A DNA stretch of 7,101 bases from JANYCG01 sp031397915 (GTDB lineage Bacteria > Pseudomonadota > Gammaproteobacteria > Burkholderiales > Burkholderiaceae_C): positions 1-7,101 of the forward strand of contig JANNMM010000375.1 of the NCBI GenBank assembly GCA_031397915.1. Direction: 5' to 3'. The position numbers and the translations under genes were made by a program. The notes beneath the pieces were generated by a model, which ran no database searches, had not been told where the DNA came from, and saw nothing but the letters and a program-made list of their open reading frames with translations. Positions 1-6,547 of this stretch are shown here, piece by piece. How positions within the stretch are numbered: position 1 is the first letter of the stretch; each line of letters starts with the position of its first letter.

Positions 1-821
1 AAGCTGCTGGGCTCAAACGGAAACTGGCGCGGCCGGTAACCGGCGGCTTCGTCGGCTTCGGTGATGTTGCGCACACCGCTGGAGAACTCGTAGATCAAGC
101 CGTCCGGCCCCTCGAAGTACAAAAAGCGCGCGCCGGAGGTCGGGTGGCGACCGGGCCCGAAAACGATCTTCACACCTTTGTCTTTGAGCAAGTAGTACGA
201 GCGCATGATGTCGTCCTGGCTTTCAACCTGGTGGTTGATGTGCTGGATGCCCCCACGGTTGGTGGGGAAGAGCGCGATTTTGTGGTGCACCTCGTCGATG
301 CGCAACAGCGCTGCGTCACCAATCCAGTCACTCACCTTGGCGCTGCACACACCAGTCCAGAACTGCTCGTCGCGTTTCGGGTTGCTGCTGCACAGGCCAA
401 CATGGCTGAAACCGGTGACGCCCGCGTCGCGCTGGCCGTGGTACCGCGTGCCCGAGTGGTGCGGCTTGTGAACCAGCTCGATCTTGCAGCCCGAAGGGTC
501 GCTGAACTTGAGCAGTGCGTGTACATGCCGCGCGTCACATTCGTCTTTCGTGCCGTGCGTGGCGACGATGCCCGCGTCTTGAAGTTCAGCTGCAGCAGCG
601 TCGAGCTCGGCTGCGGATGCGGCCTCAAACGCCACTGTGTGGTCGTTTGCCTCGCCGTTGAAATATACCAGGGTGTGGTCGCGCGCGTCGCTCTTGAAGT
701 ACACCGCGCCCCGCTCTTTGCGGGCGATATCCAGGCCGAGCAATTGCGTGGCAAAACGCGTGGCTTCGTCCAGGTTGGAGACGCCGACGCGGCAGTAACG
801 GATGTCTTGAAGATGGATCAT
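1..821 (-). CDS. Extradiol ring-cleavage dioxygenase, VOC family (3' end outside window)
   Basis: Predicted Fe(II)- or Mn(II)-dependent dioxygenase that opens a catechol-type ring next to its hydroxyl groups, in the cytoplasm, as a step of aromatic degradation. The reading frame is open from ATG at 821 to the left edge: 273 codons, beginning MIHLQDIRYCRVGV. Two VOC repeats are visible, a structural one at about residues 1-118 and a catalytic one at about 137-248. The metal triad typical of the family can be placed as H140 (in GFSHVGL), H194 (in IQHINHQV) and E245 (in LIYEFSSG). The stretch FGPGRHPTSG at 221-230 matches the conserved active-site loop of biphenyl-2,3-diol dioxygenase relatives. 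Family members are usually about 290-310 residues, so only a short tail is missing. The start has little Shine-Dalgarno character. It is transcribed away from the co-polymerase gene. The substrate cannot be deduced; another VOC enzyme with the same metal triad is the main alternative. Confidence 0.85.
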   Translation of the reverse strand, partial: MIHLQDIRYCRVGVSNLDEATRFATQLLGLDIARKERGAVYFKSDARDHTLVYFNGEANDHTVAFEAASAAELDAAAAELQDAGIVATHGTKDECDARHVHALLKFSDPSGCKIELVHKPHHSGTRYHGQRDAGVTGFSHVGLCSSNPKRDEQFWTGVCSAKVSDWIGDAALLRIDEVHHKIALFPTNRGGIQHINHQVESQDDIMRSYYLLKDKGVKIVFGPGRHPTSGARFLYFEGPDGLIYEFSSGVRNITEADEAAGYRPRQFPFEPSS

Positions 822-858
822 GCAATTTCTGGCTTGCGCGGTGGTTGATTTCAAACGC

Positions 859-887
859 ATATTACCGAACACCGTACCGATCACCGT
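859..887 (-). promoter_or_regulatory. Candidate dioxygenase promoter
   Basis: On the minus strand a -10-like TAATAT (859-864) lies 38 bp upstream of the ATG at 821. The hexamer 17 bp further upstream is ACGGTG (882-887), a poor -35 that falls inside the tandem repeat. A weak -35 covered by repeats would fit a regulated promoter. The -10 matches the consensus at only four of six positions, so this is tentative. Confidence 0.3.
863..886. repeat. Tandem 12-bp direct repeat, candidate regulator site
   Basis: Two adjacent copies, TACCGAACACCG (863-874) and TACCGATCACCG (875-886), differ at one base. They lie 42-65 bp upstream of the dioxygenase start codon in the 155-bp divergent intergenic region. 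Seen on the minus strand, CGGT recurs at 7-, 5- and 7-base steps. The repeat is certain. Its role as an operator is inferred from its position over the probable promoter. The rest of 822-976 shows no RNA gene or clear terminator. Confidence 0.6.
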
Positions 888-976
888 AGCGCCTGCAACA
901 CTTTGAAAATACCTGTCGCAATTGGTTGCAATCTTCGACTTCCGCAATTTCACCGGGATTGGTTATCCTGATTGCC

Positions 977-2980
977 ATGTTCAAAACTTCCACCCAAATC
1001 GCCAACCGGCGCCGGCTGATGGTGTTTTCAGGCACCTTCCTGCTCGTGGCCGCAGCTGGCCTGGTGTGGTGTTTTGCCAGGGCACCCATTTACCTGTCTT
1101 CAGCCCGGGTGCAGATCAATCCTGGTCAGGTGCAAGTGGAGCAGGTGGTGGCCACTGGCGCTACGCTCGGGGCCAACACCAGCCGCACCTTGTTATCCGA
1201 GTTGCAGGTGTTGACCAGCCGCCCGATGGTGCAGCAGGCTGTGGACGTCTTGAACGCCTCCATGAAGAAGCCGCTGGACGCACTGGGCGCCGACCCGGTT
1301 GCGCCCTTGCAGGCGGGCCTGGAGGCCAAACTCGCGCAGGGCACCGATATCGTGGAGGTTTCTTCGCGCGGGCCCGATGCTGACCTGGTGGCGGCACTGG
1401 TCAACGAGGTCATCAAGGCTTACGCAAACCAGTTGGAGAAAAGTTACCAGGCCACGGCGGGCGGGTCGCTCGCGCAGATCAACGACGAGGTGAGCCGGCT
1501 CGGTGCCAAGGTGGCCGAGAAAAACAAGCAGATCGAGGAGTTTCGCCAGCGCAACAACATCGTATCGCTCGAGCGCGACGAGAACGAAACCCTGGGCCAG
1601 GTCAAGGGCCAGACCGATGCGCTCAACAAGGCACGCGAACGACTGGCCATTGCCGAGGGCAAGCTGCGCGCCATGACCGAAGCGGTGGCGGGCGGCAAAC
1701 CGGTGGCCTTGCCGGCGCGGCAAAGCGCCACGCTGGACAACCTCGAGCAGCGCGCCGTGGCGGTGCGCGAAGAGATGAACGAACTGGGACGCCTGTACAC
1801 GCAGGACTACCTGGCGATGGACCCGAAATACCGCGCACTGCGGGGCCGCCTGGCAGAGATTGAACGGCAAACCGCCGAGCAGCGCCAAACCACCACGCAG
1901 GCCGCGCAGTCCGGGCAAAACACCGCGCTGGCCGAGTCGCGCGAAGAAGCGGCAGCGGCGCGCGAGGCCGTCAACCGTATTCAGCAGCAAATCGGCTCGG
2001 CACGCGGCAGCCTGAACCAGTTCAGCGCCAAGTTCAGCCAGTATGTGGCCCTGACCAAGGAAGTCGCACCGATGGAGAACCTGCTGCGCGACGCCACCCA
2101 GCGCAAAGCCAGCCTGGAAGCGGGCGAGCTGGCACGACGCCCTTCTGTGCAGGTGATCGAGCCCGCGCTGGCGCCCAAGGAGGCCTGGCAACCGCAGTAC
2201 CAGCGTGACGCAGCGATCGTGCTGGCAAGCGCTTTGGCGTTGGCGCTTTTGGCGATGTGGGTGGTGGAGCTGTTCAACCGCGAAGCCGTGCAGCCCACGA
2301 TGGTGGTGGCGCAACCGTATGCGTATGGTGGCAATGCCGCCAACGGTTTGGGTGGCGTCAATGGTGCGATGGGGCTGGGCCATGCGCAAGGCCTGGCGCC
2401 ACGCCTGGCAGGTCACCCGTATGCCGAAAACACAGGCGCTGCCGCACCACTGCTCGCCGCGCCCACCACCGCGCCGCGCGAGCTGCTGGACGAAGAGGTC
2501 CACGCGATTTTCCAGAATGCCTCGAAACCGGTGGGCCGGCTTGTGCACCTGATGCTGCGCGGTGTGCGGGCCGAGGAAGCTATCGCGCTCAAGCCCGCCG
2601 ACATCGATTTTGAAAACGACCGTCTGCACGTAACAGGTGAACACGCCCGGGAGCTTGAGCTGGACCAAGCCCTGCGTGGGCAGCTCGCCGACGCAGTACC
2701 AGCCGTGTCGCTCACGGAGCTCACCACCGGCCTTCTGTATGCCGCGCATGACGCCGGCGTGGACGCGCCGGCGGAAGTGACACCCGAGGCGGTCTGGCAC
2801 ACCGGCGCCGCGCATCTGGCACGCCAGGGCATCCGCATGGCCGAGCTGGCGCGTCTGTTGGGACATCTGAGTCCGCAGCAGGCCGCGCTTTACAGCACAC
2901 TCGCGCCTGCCGGCAAACGGCTGGGGCTGGGCGAGGTGGAGCGCCTTTTGCCGGCCGCGCAGCGGGTGTCGATGGCCTGA
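977..2980 (+). CDS. Wzz/GumC/EpsF-type polysaccharide co-polymerase fused to a degenerate tyrosine-recombinase domain
   Basis: Predicted inner-membrane chain-length determinant that works with a Wzy-type polymerase to set exopolysaccharide or O-antigen length. The 667 residues run in order: a basic N-terminus (RRR at 11-13); membrane segment 1 at about 14-33; a periplasmic section 36-410 with LLSELQVLTSRPMVQQAVD near 72-90 and long coiled-coil-like helices at about 163-235 and 255-345; a proline-containing stretch at 396-406; membrane segment 2 at about 412-431; a Gly/Ala-rich linker 435-500; then a recombinase-like domain at about 501-660. Residues 1-440 alone match the usual size of EpsF-type proteins, so the last ~225 residues are extra. 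ATG 977 was chosen because it puts basic residues just before segment 1. The frame extends upstream only to non-ATG starts, and no clear ribosome site is visible. No glycosyltransferase, polymerase or flippase is seen nearby. The co-polymerase part is confident, the recombinase resemblance good, its function unknown. Confidence 0.85.
   Translation: MFKTSTQIANRRRLMVFSGTFLLVAAAGLVWCFARAPIYLSSARVQINPGQVQVEQVVATGATLGANTSRTLLSELQVLTSRPMVQQAVDVLNASMKKPLDALGADPVAPLQAGLEAKLAQGTDIVEVSSRGPDADLVAALVNEVIKAYANQLEKSYQATAGGSLAQINDEVSRLGAKVAEKNKQIEEFRQRNNIVSLERDENETLGQVKGQTDALNKARERLAIAEGKLRAMTEAVAGGKPVALPARQSATLDNLEQRAVAVREEMNELGRLYTQDYLAMDPKYRALRGRLAEIERQTAEQRQTTTQAAQSGQNTALAESREEAAAAREAVNRIQQQIGSARGSLNQFSAKFSQYVALTKEVAPMENLLRDATQRKASLEAGELARRPSVQVIEPALAPKEAWQPQYQRDAAIVLASALALALLAMWVVELFNREAVQPTMVVAQPYAYGGNAANGLGGVNGAMGLGHAQGLAPRLAGHPYAENTGAAAPLLAAPTTAPRELLDEEVHAIFQNASKPVGRLVHLMLRGVRAEEAIALKPADIDFENDRLHVTGEHARELELDQALRGQLADAVPAVSLTELTTGLLYAAHDAGVDAPAEVTPEAVWHTGAAHLARQGIRMAELARLLGHLSPQQAALYSTLAPAGKRLGLGEVERLLPAAQRVSMA
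2477..2956 (+). other. Encoded domain: inactive-looking tyrosine recombinase (phage integrase) fold
   Basis: Residues about 501-660 of the co-polymerase read like the catalytic domain of XerC/D-type integrases. LLDEEVHAIFQNA is followed by LMLRGVRAEEAIAL and ADIDFENDRLHVTGEHARELEL, then TPEAVWHTGAAHLARQGI and ELARLLGHLSPQQAALYSTL. By eye alignment, the first catalytic Arg (R531), the Gly-His pair (G629-H630) and the nucleophile Tyr (Y639) are kept. The beta-hairpin Lys appears replaced by E555, the His of HxxR by E604 and its Arg by W607. Loss of these residues should abolish strand cleavage, although DNA or protein binding could remain. By topology the domain faces the cytoplasm. This assignment rests on pattern reading, not on a profile search. 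Confidence 0.7.
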
Positions 2981-3822
2981 TCAGGCGTGTTTTTGCAGCG
3001 CTTCCCGGGTGAAATCGTCGGCCGGGAAAAGGTCTCCAACGCCAGTTCCTGCAGGGTAATGTCCACCGGCGAGCCAAACACCGTGGTGGTGCTGATGAAA
3101 TTAAGCACACCGACCGGTGACTGAAACCGCAAGGGCATCACCACGCCGGCCAGCCCATCGCTGAGGTGCAGGCCTTCGGCCGGGTTTGGCGCAGGGTAGG
3201 CGCGCAGCTCTTGCATCAGCGCCGCAAGTTGCGCATCGCCCGTGCTGGCAATTTGGCTGGCCAGCCGCTCAAAAAGGTGGCCTCGCCACTGCGCCAGGTT
3301 GAGAATTTTGGTGGCCAGGCCTTGCGGGTGCAGGCTTAACTTCAACACGTTCACCGGTGCTGCCAAAAGCTCGGGCGCCACACCCTGCAGGAACAGCGGC
3401 ACCATGCGGTTGGCGGCGATCATGTTCCAGTGGCGGTCGACCGCGAGCGCGGGGTAGGGCTCGTGGCTTTTCAGAATCAGCTCAACTGCGGCGCGCGCGG
3501 CGGAAAATGACGGATCGTCCAGGCGGCTTTCGCGGTACATCGGCGCGTAACCCGCAGCCACCAGCAGTGCGTTTCGCTCGCGCGCGGGCACGTCCATGCG
3601 CACGCACAGGCGCAGCACCATTTCGCGGCTCGGGTTGGCGCGGCCGGTTTCCACAAAGCTGATGTGCCGGGTGGAGACGTCTGCATCGGCGGCCAGATCC
3701 AGCTGGCTCAGGCGGCGGCGCTGGCGCCAGGTGCGCAAGTGTTCGCCGAACGGGGCCCGCGCATTTGGACGGTGTTGGAGAGACGCGCTGGTTGCAAAGG
3801 CGGGGATGGCTGGGATGGTCAT
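2890..3822 (-). CDS. XRE-family transcriptional regulator with MmyB-like ligand-binding domain; C-terminus frameshifted
   Basis: Predicted cytoplasmic DNA-binding regulator. Residues about 25-80 form an XRE helix-turn-helix (FGEHLRTWRQRRRLSQLDLA, then VSTRHISFVETGRANPS). Residues about 100-265 fit the MmyB-like ligand domain, with YPALAVDRHWNMIAANR at 123-139 and VGVLNFISTTTVFGSPVDITLQELALETF at 237-265. ATG 3822 is chosen because the frame upstream of it, open to 4014, has no family-like content; a weak GAGA lies just before it. As written the protein has 310 residues. After F265 it changes to a basic, Ser/Pro-rich tail that runs antisense into the co-polymerase gene. One extra base in the TTTT run (minus strand, 3027-3030) gives FFPADDFTREALQKHA and a stop at 2981-2983, 280 residues in total. 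So this is either a real frameshift or a homopolymer sequencing error. Regulators of this class often control a divergent neighbour, but the target is not known. Confidence 0.85.
   Translation of the reverse strand: MTIPAIPAFATSASLQHRPNARAPFGEHLRTWRQRRRLSQLDLAADADVSTRHISFVETGRANPSREMVLRLCVRMDVPARERNALLVAAGYAPMYRESRLDDPSFSAARAAVELILKSHEPYPALAVDRHWNMIAANRMVPLFLQGVAPELLAAPVNVLKLSLHPQGLATKILNLAQWRGHLFERLASQIASTGDAQLAALMQELRAYPAPNPAEGLHLSDGLAGVVMPLRFQSPVGVLNFISTTTVFGSPVDITLQELALETFSRPTISPGKRCKNTPDQAIDTRCAAGKRRSTSPSPSRLPAGASVL
2975..2986. other. Palindromic gene junction, mirrored stop codons
   Basis: The sequence GCCTGATCAGGC is a perfect 12-bp palindrome. It holds the co-polymerase TGA (2978-2980) and, on the other strand, the TGA (2981-2983) that would end the frame-corrected regulator. 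Both genes would thus end Ala-stop with no gap. A T5 run (2990-2994) follows on the plus strand. The stem can be only 4 bp around a GATC loop, so terminator activity is doubtful. Confidence 0.45.
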
Positions 3823-3855
3823 GACCGCATTCTCAAACCAAATCGTGCAGGCTGC

Positions 3856-3872
3856 ATTACCTGTGAGGTTAT
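3856..3872. promoter_or_regulatory. Operator-like palindrome upstream of the XRE regulator
   Basis: ATTACCT (3856-3862), a GTG spacer and AGGTTAT (3866-3872) form an inverted repeat that matches at six of seven arm positions, with a perfect ACCT/AGGT core. It lies 33 bp upstream of the regulator start codon at 3822 and on the other side faces the EVE gene. Size, symmetry and position fit a dimeric helix-turn-helix operator, probably for autoregulation. This is inference; no consensus for this regulator was available. Confidence 0.45.
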
Positions 3873-3878
3873 CGCGCT

Positions 3879-3908
3879 GGGTGTGCTGCGCTGTTGGCGC
3901 AGCACCCC
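3879..3908. repeat. Strong GC-rich inverted repeat in the divergent intergenic region
   Basis: GTGCTGCGC (3883-3891) and GCGCAGCAC (3897-3905) are perfect 9-bp arms around a TGTTG loop. Three more G-C pairs (3879-3881 with 3906-3908) form beyond a single bulged T. No T-run follows on either strand, so an intrinsic terminator is unlikely. It could be a second protein site or a leader hairpin in the EVE transcript. The structure is plain; the function is unknown. Confidence 0.5.
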
Positions 3909-3994
3909 GCGGGCGCTTTGATCCGAAACCCGGTCTACGGGTCCGTGGTGGCATACTTTGTGCACACCCCGACCGTTGACGCAAGGATGCCGCC

Positions 3995-4471
<477 letters not shown>

Positions 4472-4485
4472 GTGAAGGCTTGACG

Positions 4486-5826
4486 ATGGCGCAACCCAAA
4501 ATCCTCATCCTTGGTTGCGGCTTTGGCGGCCTGGAGGCGACGCGCGCCCTGCGCAAGGCCGATGTGGACATCACCGTGATAGACCGCCAAAACCACCACC
4601 TGTTCCAGCCGCTGTTGTACCAGGTGGCAACCGCCGGTTTGACGGCGCCCGCAGTGGCCGAGCCGATACGGCGCATGTTCCGCGACCAGCGCAACGTGAC
4701 GGTGCTGATGGCCGACGTGGTCGCACTGGACGCCGTCAAAAAGCGGGTGACGCTGGACGACGGGCAAGCGCTGCCCTACGACCACCTGATTGTGGCCACC
4801 GGCGCCACCCACAGCTACTTTGGGCATGACGATTGGGCCGCTCACGCACCTGGTTTGAAGACGCTGGAAGACGCATTTGTGATCCGCCGAAAAATGCTGT
4901 TTGCCTATGAACGCGCCGAGGCGCTGATGCTGGATGCGACGGCCCCTCCCGCGCCCGGTGCGTCAGGCGCCCTCGATGCGCTCTTGACCACGGTGGTGAT
5001 TGGCGCGGGCCCCACCGGTGTGGAACTGGCCGGTACCATGGTTGAATTTGCCCGCCACACGCTGACCAAGGAGTTTCGCCGCTTCAAGCCTCAGGACGCA
5101 CGCGTGGTGCTGGTGGAGGGTGGGCCGCGTGTGCTGGGCAATTACCCCGAAGTGCTCAGCAACAGCGCGCGGCGGCAACTCGACAAGCTGGGTGTGGAGG
5201 TGCGGCTCAATGCCAAGGTGACGCACATTGACGCAGGCGGCGTGGAGCTTTCAGAGAGTGGCCCAGGTGGAGAAACCAAACGCCGCATTGACGCCGCCAC
5301 CGTGGTCTGGGCCGCCGGTGTGGCGGCCTCGCCCTTTGGCCGCACCGTGGCTTCGGCCACCGGCGCCACGCTGGACCGCGCCGGCCGTCTTGTCGTAGGG
5401 GCCGATCTCACGCTGCCCGGTCACCCCGAAATCAGTGTGGTGGGCGACTTGGCCGCCGCGCAGAGCCACGCGACGGGGCGCGAACCAGCGCCCGTGCCCG
5501 GCGTCTCGCCCGCTGCCAAACAGATGGGCCGCTGTGCAGCGCGCAACATTCTGCGGCGGCTCAAGGGCGACACAACCAAGCCGTTTCGCTACATCAACTA
5601 TGGCGACCTGGCGACGATTGGCCGCAACGCGGCGATCGCCGATGTGGAATTCCCCATCATCGGGAAAACGCGATTTTCAGGGTTTACGGCGTGGCTGTTC
5701 TGGCTCTTCATCCACGTGTTTTTCCTGATCGGGTTCAGGAACCGGCTGGTGGTGATGTTTGACTGGGCGCTGTCGTATTTCACCTTCGACAGGCACGCGC
5801 GGATTGTGGTGGGCAAGGATGATTGA
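4486..5826 (+). CDS. ndh: Type II NADH:quinone oxidoreductase (NDH-2), FAD-dependent
   Basis: Predicted single-subunit, non-proton-pumping respiratory enzyme on the cytoplasmic face of the inner membrane; it passes electrons from NADH through FAD to quinone. At 446 residues it has normal length. The FAD-binding Rossmann motif GCGFGG is at 10-15, with the acidic D33 closing the second strand. The NDH-2 signature HLFQPLLYQVATAGL is at 38-52. The NADH-binding motif GAGPTGVE is at 173-180, with E211 as the likely ribose-binding acid. FAD contact VVGD is at 318-321, and the quinone-side segment PAAKQMG is at 342-348. A hydrophobic stretch at about 399-418 (FTAWLFWLFIHVFFLIGF) and the tail probably anchor it to the membrane. 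ATG 4486 is preceded by GAAGG (4474-4478) seven bases away. The upstream EVE gene stops 14 bp before it, suggesting one transcript. A related NAD(P)/FAD disulphide-type oxidoreductase is possible but less likely. Confidence 0.92.
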   Translation: MAQPKILILGCGFGGLEATRALRKADVDITVIDRQNHHLFQPLLYQVATAGLTAPAVAEPIRRMFRDQRNVTVLMADVVALDAVKKRVTLDDGQALPYDHLIVATGATHSYFGHDDWAAHAPGLKTLEDAFVIRRKMLFAYERAEALMLDATAPPAPGASGALDALLTTVVIGAGPTGVELAGTMVEFARHTLTKEFRRFKPQDARVVLVEGGPRVLGNYPEVLSNSARRQLDKLGVEVRLNAKVTHIDAGGVELSESGPGGETKRRIDAATVVWAAGVAASPFGRTVASATGATLDRAGRLVVGADLTLPGHPEISVVGDLAAAQSHATGREPAPVPGVSPAAKQMGRCAARNILRRLKGDTTKPFRYINYGDLATIGRNAAIADVEFPIIGKTRFSGFTAWLFWLFIHVFFLIGFRNRLVVMFDWALSYFTFDRHARIVVGKDD

Positions 5827-5846
5827 TCTGGTGGGCTTGAATTGGT

Positions 5847-5867
5847 TTGCTATAATAATAATAGCAA
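5847..5867. repeat. AT-rich perfect palindrome (TTGCTAT / ATAGCAA)
   Basis: Arms TTGCTAT (5847-5853) and ATAGCAA (5861-5867) are perfectly complementary around AATAATA, 20 bp after the NADH dehydrogenase stop. A TATAAT string sits at 5851-5856 but lacks a -35 at the right distance, so I do not call it a promoter. From memory, similar GCTAT...ATAGC elements are scattered between genes in Comamonadaceae; that comparison was not checked here. Confidence 0.5.
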
Positions 5868-5937
5868 TAAATCGATATTTCACGTGACTTGGATGCTCAA
5901 AAAGCTTGAAAATTGAAAAAATGCAGATAACTCTGAA

Positions 5938-5963
5938 AATTGTTAACACCCATATTAACAATT
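5938..5963. promoter_or_regulatory. Interrupted palindrome upstream of the GFA gene, candidate operator
   Basis: AATTGTTAA (5938-5946) and TTAACAATT (5955-5963) are perfect 9-bp inverted arms with an 8-bp spacer. They end 45 bp before the start codon of the GFA-family gene, inside an AT-rich stretch. The dimension of two turns and its position suit a repressor dimer. No regulator is encoded next to it, and no convincing -35/-10 pair was found. Confidence 0.4.
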
Positions 5964-6008
5964 GTACCGCTGGCTGGGCCAATCCTCTGGAACCCGGAGG
6001 TGAGCCCC

Positions 6009-6482
6009 ATGTCGGCAGTTCTTGAAGGGGGTTGCCTTTGCGGCAAAGTCCGGTTTCAGGCGCTACAGGCGCCCTTGCGCACGCTGGTCTGCCATTGCAC
6101 TTTCTGCCAGCGCATGACCGGGTCTTCCTTTTATGCGGAGTCCTTGTTTGCGGTCGATGCGGTTGCGTTCAACGCCGGCGAGATACGCCGCTACGAGCAC
6201 TCCTCCGACGGCAGTGGCAAGAAAGTCTATGTGGAGTTTTGCCCTTCTTGCGGCACCACCGTTGGACTCAGGTTCGAACGCTGGCCAGAACTTCGGGCGA
6301 TTTCGCGTGGCTGTTATGACCACCCGAACGCCGTGGCGATCACGTCCAACATCTGGACGCGATCCGCCCAATCCGGCGTCGCGCTACCCTCGGGCATTGC
6401 CTGTTTTCCTACGGCGCGCATGACCGCCGAGGGCGAGCCTGAGACCTCCTGCACGTACGCAAACCCCGTCATGGCGCGGTGA
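6009..6482 (+). CDS. GFA-family (CENP-V/GFA domain) zinc-binding protein
   Basis: Cytoplasmic protein of 157 residues in the family named after glutathione-dependent formaldehyde-activating enzyme. Most bacterial members have no proven reaction; some may act on glutathione adducts. The zinc-ligand cysteines are all present: CLCG (C9, C11), CHCTFC (C28, C30, C33) and CPSCG (C78, C81). RMTGSSFYAE follows the second cluster as usual, and the overall length is normal. ATG 6009 is chosen over the upstream open frame because GGAGGTGA begins at 5996, an ideal ribosome site. The gene starts after a 182-bp AT-rich intergenic stretch holding two palindromes, so it probably has its own promoter. The MAPEG gene follows 65 bp downstream. 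Family assignment is firm; substrate unknown. Confidence 0.92.
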   Translation: MSAVLEGGCLCGKVRFQALQAPLRTLVCHCTFCQRMTGSSFYAESLFAVDAVAFNAGEIRRYEHSSDGSGKKVYVEFCPSCGTTVGLRFERWPELRAISRGCYDHPNAVAITSNIWTRSAQSGVALPSGIACFPTARMTAEGEPETSCTYANPVMAR

Positions 6483-6547
6483 TGCGGGCCGCTCAATACA
6501 GAAAAATTGTGGTCGCGCAGACACTCCACCCAACCCCGAGGCAGAAC

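Noticed and set aside
144..848. A 234-codon open frame on the plus strand over the dioxygenase gene
   Set aside because: It is the antisense shadow of the minus-strand dioxygenase, whose frame has the metal ligands and conserved family motifs.
926..976. A 17-codon upstream extension of the co-polymerase from a TTG codon
   Set aside because: No ribosome site favours it, and it would place a second short hydrophobic patch before the basic residues that precede membrane segment 1.
1193..2866. A 557-codon open frame on the minus strand, antisense to the co-polymerase gene
   Set aside because: It reads as Leu/Arg/Gln/His-rich sequence with no recognisable motif, as expected for the complement of a GC-rich gene. 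The plus-strand protein has clear domains across the whole stretch.
2975..2994. Intrinsic terminator at the convergent junction (palindrome plus T5)
   Set aside because: The stem is at most 4 bp with a GATC loop, and three bases separate it from the T-run. It is too weak to call.
3021..3035. Programmed ribosomal frameshifting or transcript slippage in the XRE regulator
   Set aside because: The in-frame codons ACC TTT TCC do not form a standard -1 slippery heptamer, and four T residues are short for transcript slippage. A mutation or a sequencing error is simpler.
5851..5856. Perfect TATAAT as a -10 promoter element
   Set aside because: The hexamer at the proper spacing upstream (near 5828) does not resemble TTGACA, and the string is a by-product of the AT-rich palindrome that contains it.
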